Of a stretch of DNA of 17,255 nt, positions 13,283 to 17,255 are shown in pieces. The notes beneath the pieces were generated by a model. That model was not told the origin of the DNA and made no database searches. It saw only the letters and a list, made by a program, of their open reading frames with translations. The number at the start of each line of letters is the position of its first letter. Position 1 is the first letter of the stretch. The DNA is from CAYRXE01 sp964428205 (GTDB taxonomy: Bacteria > Patescibacteriota > Gracilibacteria > Peribacterales > Peribacteraceae), in assembly GCA_964428205.1 (NCBI GenBank), contig CAYRXE010000021.1, positions 1-17,255 of the forward strand, given 5' to 3'. The translations under genes and the position numbers were made by a program.

Positions 13283-14591
13283 GGGGACCAATCCTAACGG
13301 GTTTTTTGGTTTTCTCCCACGAAATTCTGTGAAACTTACGCAGTCTCAACGCGCACAATTCATCGGCGCCTTGGTTGTTGCCGTCATCATTGGTTGGCAG
13401 CTGGGTGTACACGCAGAGCAAAACCGCATGATCAGTAGGTTTGGTCTCCCAAAAGACACCATCACGGGAACAGGTACCCTTATTATTGATCCCGAAAAAG
13501 AAGCCGACATGACACTCGTATGGAGTGTGTGGCGCGAACTTTTGCGTTCGTACATCGAGCCATCCGACATGGATGTGACGACGATGATTCGCGGAGCGGC
13601 GCATGGACTCACTCAGGCAGTGGGTGATCCGTACACGACGTTCCTTCCTCCTCAGGAAGCAAAAGCATTTCATCAATCTCTCGATGGTCGCCTGGAAGGA
13701 ATTGGTGCCGAGCTGCGTGAAGAAGGGGATTACATTGCCATCGTGCATCCCATCAAAGGTTCTCCTGCCGAGCGCATTGGTCTTCGCAAAGACGATGTGA
13801 TCACCGAAGTAAACGGCGAAGACATTGCCGGTTGGTCCATCGATCGTGTGGTCTCGAACATTCGCGGACCAGGTGGCACACAAGTGACCCTTACTGTGTA
13901 CAGGAAAGGCGAACCCAAGGCTCTCACCTTTACCATCACGCGCGAAACCATTCGTATTCCCAGCGTCGAAGGTCGTATTGTCAAAACAGGTACCGGGTCC
14001 ATTGGTGTTATTGCCCTTGCTCAGTTCGGCGAAGACACGGTGAATGAGGTCAAACAAGCCATCGCAGACGTACGCAAAGAAGCCATTAAAGGCATCGTCA
14101 TCGACCTGCGTGGCAACGGCGGCGGGTACCTCGAGAGCGCCATCAGCATTGCATCGATGTTCCAAAAAGAGGGGGTCGTGGTGACCGTCGACAAGCGCGG
14201 ACAAAAGCCAGATGTTCGTAGTGTTTCGGGTGAGACAACCGAGCCTACAATCCCACTCGTCGTCCTCATCAATGAGGGGTCCGCGAGTGCGTCCGAGATC
14301 CTTGCCGGCTCCTTGCAGGACCACAAACGCGCGGTCGTGGTGGGCATGAAGAGCTTTGGAAAAGGCACCGTCCAGGAGGTCCACGATTTGGCCGATGGGT
14401 CGGTCTTGAAGGTCACGGTTGCTCGTTGGATTACGCCTGCGGGCAAGAATTTGGCCAAGGAAGGAGTGCATCCCGATGTCGTCCAAGATGTGACTCCTGC
14501 TGATCTGGAAGCCAAAAAAGACCCGCAACTCGATGCAGCCTACGCAGCGGTTTTTCACCACGTTTGGCGCGATGGAATCGTCCAAAAATAG
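13281..14591 (+). CDS. C-terminal processing protease (S41 family, CtpA/CtpB type)
   Basis: A 436-residue serine protease. A membrane anchor lies at about residues 26-42 (FIGALVVAVIIGWQLGV), then an N-terminal helical region including GLTQAVGDPYTTFLPP, a PDZ domain (about 135-220, with GIGAEL, SPAERIGLRKDDVITEVNG and GPGGTQVTL), and the S41 core (IKGIVIDLRGNGGGYLESA, LINEGSASASEILAGSLQD, SFGKGTVQ). The catalytic dyad is inferred as Ser336 and Lys361, 25 apart as in characterised members, with Gln365 four residues on. It would cleave C-termini of proteins outside the membrane. The start is not certain: ATG 13281 overlaps the opposite gene's ATG and lacks a ribosome site; GTG 13329 would still keep the anchor. 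The family is certain. Confidence 0.93.
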   Translation: MGTNPNGFFGFLPRNSVKLTQSQRAQFIGALVVAVIIGWQLGVHAEQNRMISRFGLPKDTITGTGTLIIDPEKEADMTLVWSVWRELLRSYIEPSDMDVTTMIRGAAHGLTQAVGDPYTTFLPPQEAKAFHQSLDGRLEGIGAELREEGDYIAIVHPIKGSPAERIGLRKDDVITEVNGEDIAGWSIDRVVSNIRGPGGTQVTLTVYRKGEPKALTFTITRETIRIPSVEGRIVKTGTGSIGVIALAQFGEDTVNEVKQAIADVRKEAIKGIVIDLRGNGGGYLESAISIASMFQKEGVVVTVDKRGQKPDVRSVSGETTEPTIPLVVLINEGSASASEILAGSLQDHKRAVVVGMKSFGKGTVQEVHDLADGSVLKVTVARWITPAGKNLAKEGVHPDVVQDVTPADLEAKKDPQLDAAYAAVFHHVWRDGIVQK

Positions 14592-14631
14592 GGCCGGAAA
14601 TTGAGTGAAAAACGGACCAAAAAACAGCCTC

Positions 14632-14696
14632 AAAACAGGGTCATTTTTTGATCAATTTTAGGGTCCATTTTCGACCCAAAAACAGGGTCATTTTTG
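14632..14696 (+). terminator. Tandem terminator-like elements built on a 17-nt direct repeat
   Basis: AAAACAGGGTCATTTTT occurs at 14632-14648 and again at 14679-14695. In the second copy GACCC (14673-14677) pairs with GGGTC (14685-14689), followed by ATTTTT: a plausible terminator for the protease gene. GGGTC at 14661-14665 can compete for the same GACCC arm, giving alternative folds. Confidence 0.55.
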
Positions 14697-14707
14697 GGGC
14701 AAAAAAC

Positions 14708-14744
14708 GTGTCAAATTTGGACCCATTTCGACACTCTTTTTCTG
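14708..14744 (+). terminator. Second terminator-like hairpin
   Basis: GTGTC (14708-14712) and GACAC (14730-14734) around a 17-nt loop, followed by TCTTTTTCTG. It backs up the preceding element. Confidence 0.45.
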
Positions 14745-15074
14745 CCGTTTGACGTGTGCTCAGACCGCAGAATTTCATAGTTGGTATGACGCCTCAGAAC
14801 GTGAAAATGTGTGCGTCGTTGGCACCCTCAATCCGCCCAATCCAAAAAACACCCCTCCGTGCGTAAACGAATAGTGGACTTTAGAGGCCATTGACGGGGT
14901 CTATTTCCAGGGCCTGATAGCCCATCTTTACCCCCCTGTTTTTGGCTGCATTTGGGCCACCTGACCACCCCTACATTTGCTTTACTGTAAGCCAAAAAGT
15001 CTCTGCATCCGGATCTTCATTTTTGGCCTATTTTCCCGAGAGCCCGTTTGGGCGTTCCCGACCCCGACTTTTTC
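14745..15074. other. Intergenic region, no gene seen
   Basis: About 330 nt with no credible protein, tRNA or known RNA on either strand. It carries short repeated T-rich/GGC motifs (such as TTTTTGGC) and a possible AGGCC/GGCCT pairing near 14884-14918. It probably holds upstream control sequence for the large fibre gene. Confidence 0.4.
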
Positions 15075-15083
15075 TGATATACT
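15075..15083 (+). promoter_or_regulatory. Extended -10 promoter of the fibre gene
   Basis: TGATATACT (TGn plus TATACT). The -35 is weak, as expected for extended -10 promoters. The predicted start is near 15090, so unlike most genes here the transcript has a 5' UTR of about 30 nt before the leader ORF and 70 nt before the main ATG. Confidence 0.6.
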
Positions 15084-15119
15084 AGTGAGAAATCTTAAGT
15101 GCATATAAGGAACGTGCGC

Positions 15120-15176
15120 ATGGGCGCGAAAAGACACATTCACACACATCCAAAACACAATGACCCATTCGGGTAA
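15120..15176 (+). CDS. Putative histidine-rich leader peptide (upstream ORF)
   Basis: An 18-residue ORF, MGAKRHIHTHPKHNDPFG, with four histidines. Its ATG has an AAGGA seven to eight bases upstream, while the main ATG at 15160 has none. It overlaps the main gene in another frame, ending 17 bases inside it. This suggests the fibre gene is translated by coupling to the leader; a regulatory role is speculative and the ORF could be incidental. Confidence 0.35.
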   Translation: MGAKRHIHTHPKHNDPFG

Positions 15177-17255
15177 CGATCAGAGGCGACTCCCCACCAC
15201 CTGGAAGCAGGGTCTTCCCATGCTCGTCCTTCGTGGTGGCAAACGTCAGGTCACGGACTGGGTCCGAGACGTGCTTGTTCATACGGACTATCCGACCCTC
15301 AATCGCGGAGGCAAAGAAACTGTCCGTCGCTACCTCGAACATCAGACAGGTTTGAGCAAGGCGATGGTGCTTCGTCATGTGCTCTCGTACTGCGCTCGTC
15401 AGCGCATGTTCGGTGACGAGTCTGCCCCGGTCGGTTCCGGTACGTCGCCAGTCAGTGTCACACGTCACTCGAGCAAACTCACGGTCGCAACTCTCGCGGC
15501 CATGTTCTTGCTCACCGGTGTTGCCGCGGGAACATGGGTTCGTAACAGCAACCTCCAGGCTCAGCTCCTCAGCACCCAGGCAGATGTCCTCAAGCTGGAG
15601 CGTGCCCGCATTGCCCAGGTCGAAAGTCCTACGGGCACGGTTCTTAGTTCGCCAACACAGACAACGTCTTCCGACATCAGTGGCGAACGTCTCGAAACGT
15701 TGCGCCGCACAATCACTGCACGCATTGATCGCTTGCAGGCACGCCTCGGTCGCTCGGCTGCTGCCAACGGTGTGACCAACACCAGTACAGTCGCTTCGCT
15801 CTTCGAGCTCACGGGCAAGGGTCAAGACGGACAAATCCTCATGCTCCTCCGCGGTCGCCCCATGTGGGTGAACATGCCGGGAAGCATTGCTGCAGATTTG
15901 GATCCACCATCGCGTCACCGTCCGTACGATCCTGCCGGCAGTGAGCCGCGCAGTTATGGCGGCGGGAATCCGACCAGTGGGGGAACAACCGGCGGAGGCG
16001 GAAGCAACATCACATTGCCGATCAGTATCAACACCGACACGTCCGGTGTTTTGTCTCAAGGCAGGGGAGGACTGGGATTCAGTAGTTACTCCTCCGGTGA
16101 TTTGATCATCGGCACATCTGCCGGTGGCCTCGCCAAGCTTGCAATCGGGTCACAGGGCTACGTGCTTACGTCTTCGGGCGGCACGCTCATGTGGGCGGAG
16201 TCCACCGGTGGTGGAGGCTCGAGTAGTGGCATGTCTTTGACCAGTGGTGATGCACGTTACGTGCGCAAGCAGGGCGACTTGATGACGGGCGCACTCGTCA
16301 TCCAAAACGGAAACACGCACACAGCAACAGCAGCGCCGTTACTCAACGTTCGTGGAACGATGTCCGGTCGCAGTTTGTGGCTGACGGGCACGGGCTCACG
16401 TCCGCTTTTGATGACGAACATCACACGCGGCATTGTGGGAATCGGAACATCAAATCCAACACAGCCTGGTGCTGCACTGCAGGTGGAGAGTGGCTCGATC
16501 ACGATCCTTCGCAATGGCATCACAAGCTACGGAGGCAACACCAGTTACCACTTGGAAATCAGCAACGCAGGTCACACAGGAACGTACGGCGAACTCGCTC
16601 TTGGTGTCGATAGTAGTGGCAATGCTGTCCTGCAGTCCTTTGGCAGCAGGCCGATTCTCATCAACCCCACAGGCAACAACGTTGCGATTGGTACTGGCAA
16701 AACCAATGCACTCGCAACCCTCGACGTCCTCGGCACCATCTCCGGTTCTGCACTTGTCATCAACGGATCCATCACGAACACGGGTTCACTCACCACTCGT
16801 GGCACTGTGACTTTCCGCAGCCTCACAGGATGCGCAACGCTCCAAACAAACAGCAACGGAGTTCTGAGCTGTGGTCCTGCGGCAGGTTTTGGTTCGGGCA
16901 ATGTGCTCACGATTGGTGACGCTCGCTATGTCTCCAAACAGGGCGACACCATGACGGGCGCACTCGTGATTCAAAACGGTAACTCGGGAACGAGCACTGC
17001 CGTCGCACTTCTCAACGTTCGCGGCACCATGTCTGGTCGCTCGCTCTGGGTGAGCGGCAGCGGATCTTCGGCCCCACTCTTCCGTGTCGATTCCACCACG
17101 AACCGTGTGCTCATTGGTACAGCCAGTGGCACCGACTTGGTGAACATTAAGGGCGGTCGCCTGTCTGTCGTTCGCCCCGGAGTTTCTACGTACGGCAACC
17201 AGACGACGTATCACTTTAGCGTCACCAATTACCAACAGGGCGGCACGTACGGCGA
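15160..17255 (+). CDS. Large tail-fibre-like surface protein with HTH-like N-terminus (partial, runs off the window)
   Basis: At least 698 residues with no stop before the window end. Residues 28-82 (VTDWVRDVLVHTDYPTLNRG, KETVRRYLEHQTGLSKAMVL) resemble the helix-turn-helix region that precedes DDE integrase domains. One membrane helix follows at 107-126, then a coiled-coil-like stretch (129-197), a Pro/Gly-rich linker (250-282), a fibre motif GRGGLGFSSYSSGDLIIGTS, and repeats of about 223 residues starting DARYVRKQGDLMTGALVIQNG (364) and DARYVSKQGDTMTGALVIQNG (587). The repeats contain GIGTSNP-like and CATLQTNSNGVLSCG motifs seen in phage tail fibres and large Patescibacterial proteins. It is probably anchored in the membrane with a long extracellular shaft for adhesion. 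A C-terminal S74 chaperone domain is possible but lies outside the window. No other ATG is in frame upstream before a stop at 15106. Confidence 0.85.
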   Translation, partial: MTHSGNDQRRLPTTWKQGLPMLVLRGGKRQVTDWVRDVLVHTDYPTLNRGGKETVRRYLEHQTGLSKAMVLRHVLSYCARQRMFGDESAPVGSGTSPVSVTRHSSKLTVATLAAMFLLTGVAAGTWVRNSNLQAQLLSTQADVLKLERARIAQVESPTGTVLSSPTQTTSSDISGERLETLRRTITARIDRLQARLGRSAAANGVTNTSTVASLFELTGKGQDGQILMLLRGRPMWVNMPGSIAADLDPPSRHRPYDPAGSEPRSYGGGNPTSGGTTGGGGSNITLPISINTDTSGVLSQGRGGLGFSSYSSGDLIIGTSAGGLAKLAIGSQGYVLTSSGGTLMWAESTGGGGSSSGMSLTSGDARYVRKQGDLMTGALVIQNGNTHTATAAPLLNVRGTMSGRSLWLTGTGSRPLLMTNITRGIVGIGTSNPTQPGAALQVESGSITILRNGITSYGGNTSYHLEISNAGHTGTYGELALGVDSSGNAVLQSFGSRPILINPTGNNVAIGTGKTNALATLDVLGTISGSALVINGSITNTGSLTTRGTVTFRSLTGCATLQTNSNGVLSCGPAAGFGSGNVLTIGDARYVSKQGDTMTGALVIQNGNSGTSTAVALLNVRGTMSGRSLWVSGSGSSAPLFRVDSTTNRVLIGTASGTDLVNIKGGRLSVVRPGVSTYGNQTTYHFSVTNYQQGGTYG
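16249..17255 (+). repeat. Intragenic 669-nt tandem repeat units of the fibre gene
   Basis: Unit 1 begins at 16249 and unit 2 at 16918; unit 2 is cut by the window end. The start of each unit is the best conserved (DARYVxKQGDxMTGALVIQNGN, then LLNVRGTMSGRSLW), as is a later TSYH/TTYH to GTYG segment. The middle differs strongly, so these are old duplications rather than recent copies. Confidence 0.8.

Noticed and set aside
13074..14633. A 519-residue minus-strand open frame opposite the S41 protease.
   Set aside because: The plus strand has PDZ and S41 catalytic motifs; the minus frame is a codon-bias shadow and also overlaps the Fe-S protein gene in another frame.
15082..16059. A long minus-strand open frame (325 residues) opposite the fibre gene.
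   Set aside because: It is a shadow of the plus-strand gene: its translation is cysteine- and arginine-rich with no recognisable domain, whereas the plus strand gives clear fibre motifs.
1..17255. CRISPR array, tRNA genes, or insertion sequence.
   Set aside because: No regularly spaced repeats, no tRNA T-loop plus acceptor pairing, and no transposase catalytic domain were seen by eye; only an integrase-like HTH fragment inside the fibre gene.

Overview
The window looks like a chromosomal segment of a Candidate Phyla Radiation (Patescibacteria) bacterium, possibly near Peribacteria/Peregrinibacteria; the lineage is inferred. Supporting signs are a 16S rRNA 5' end with an altered 27F primer site, rpsF and rpsR adjacent with no ssb between them, a small T4SS-pilin-like protein, a VanW protein, a PBP1A with C-terminal Ig-like domains, and a very large surface-fibre gene. 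Stop codons TGA, TAA and TAG are all used as stops, so there is no sign of UGA recoding. At least seven genes have a -10 box only 6-9 nt before the ATG and no Shine-Dalgarno sequence, suggesting widespread leaderless transcription.

Layout. 1-56: 5' tip of 16S rRNA (minus), with a hairpin-rich leader and about 250 nt of unassigned sequence behind it. 487-846: small membrane protein. 929-1246: a structured, probably non-coding stretch ending in a strong Rho-independent terminator. 1262-2160: rpsF-rpsR with its own promoter. 2222-3053: two unrecognised soluble proteins. 3075-3967: yebC, interrupted only by an assembly gap. 4002-7567 (minus): class A penicillin-binding protein, then a one-helix basic membrane protein. 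7685-8706: T4SS-pilin-like protein and a five-repeat TPR protein. 8760-10334: ftsX and recO. 10335-10691: palindromic, repeat-like intergenic element with a second assembly gap. 10692-12566 (minus): VanW-family protein and an RNase HI-like protein. 12689-13282 (minus): a DUF1858 to A-type Fe-S carrier fusion, diverging from an S41 C-terminal processing protease (13281-14591) through overlapping start codons. 14592-15074: tandem terminators and unassigned sequence. 15120 to the window end: a histidine-rich leader ORF overlapping a huge phage-tail-fibre-like protein that runs off the window.

How it fits together. Most genes are housekeeping: translation (16S, S6, S18, YebC), cell-wall growth and division (PBP1A, FtsX, VanW, CtpA), DNA repair (RecO, RNase H) and Fe-S cluster handling. 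The most unusual item is the last gene. Its N-terminus resembles the helix-turn-helix region that precedes DDE integrase domains; this is followed by one transmembrane helix, a coiled coil, glycine-rich linkers and 223-residue fibre repeats. It looks like a bacterial surface fibre with a recruited mobile-element domain on its cytoplasmic side. Both 100-N gaps are flanked by identical 55-nt sequence, so they are unmerged contig overlaps and the apparent yebC frameshift is artificial.
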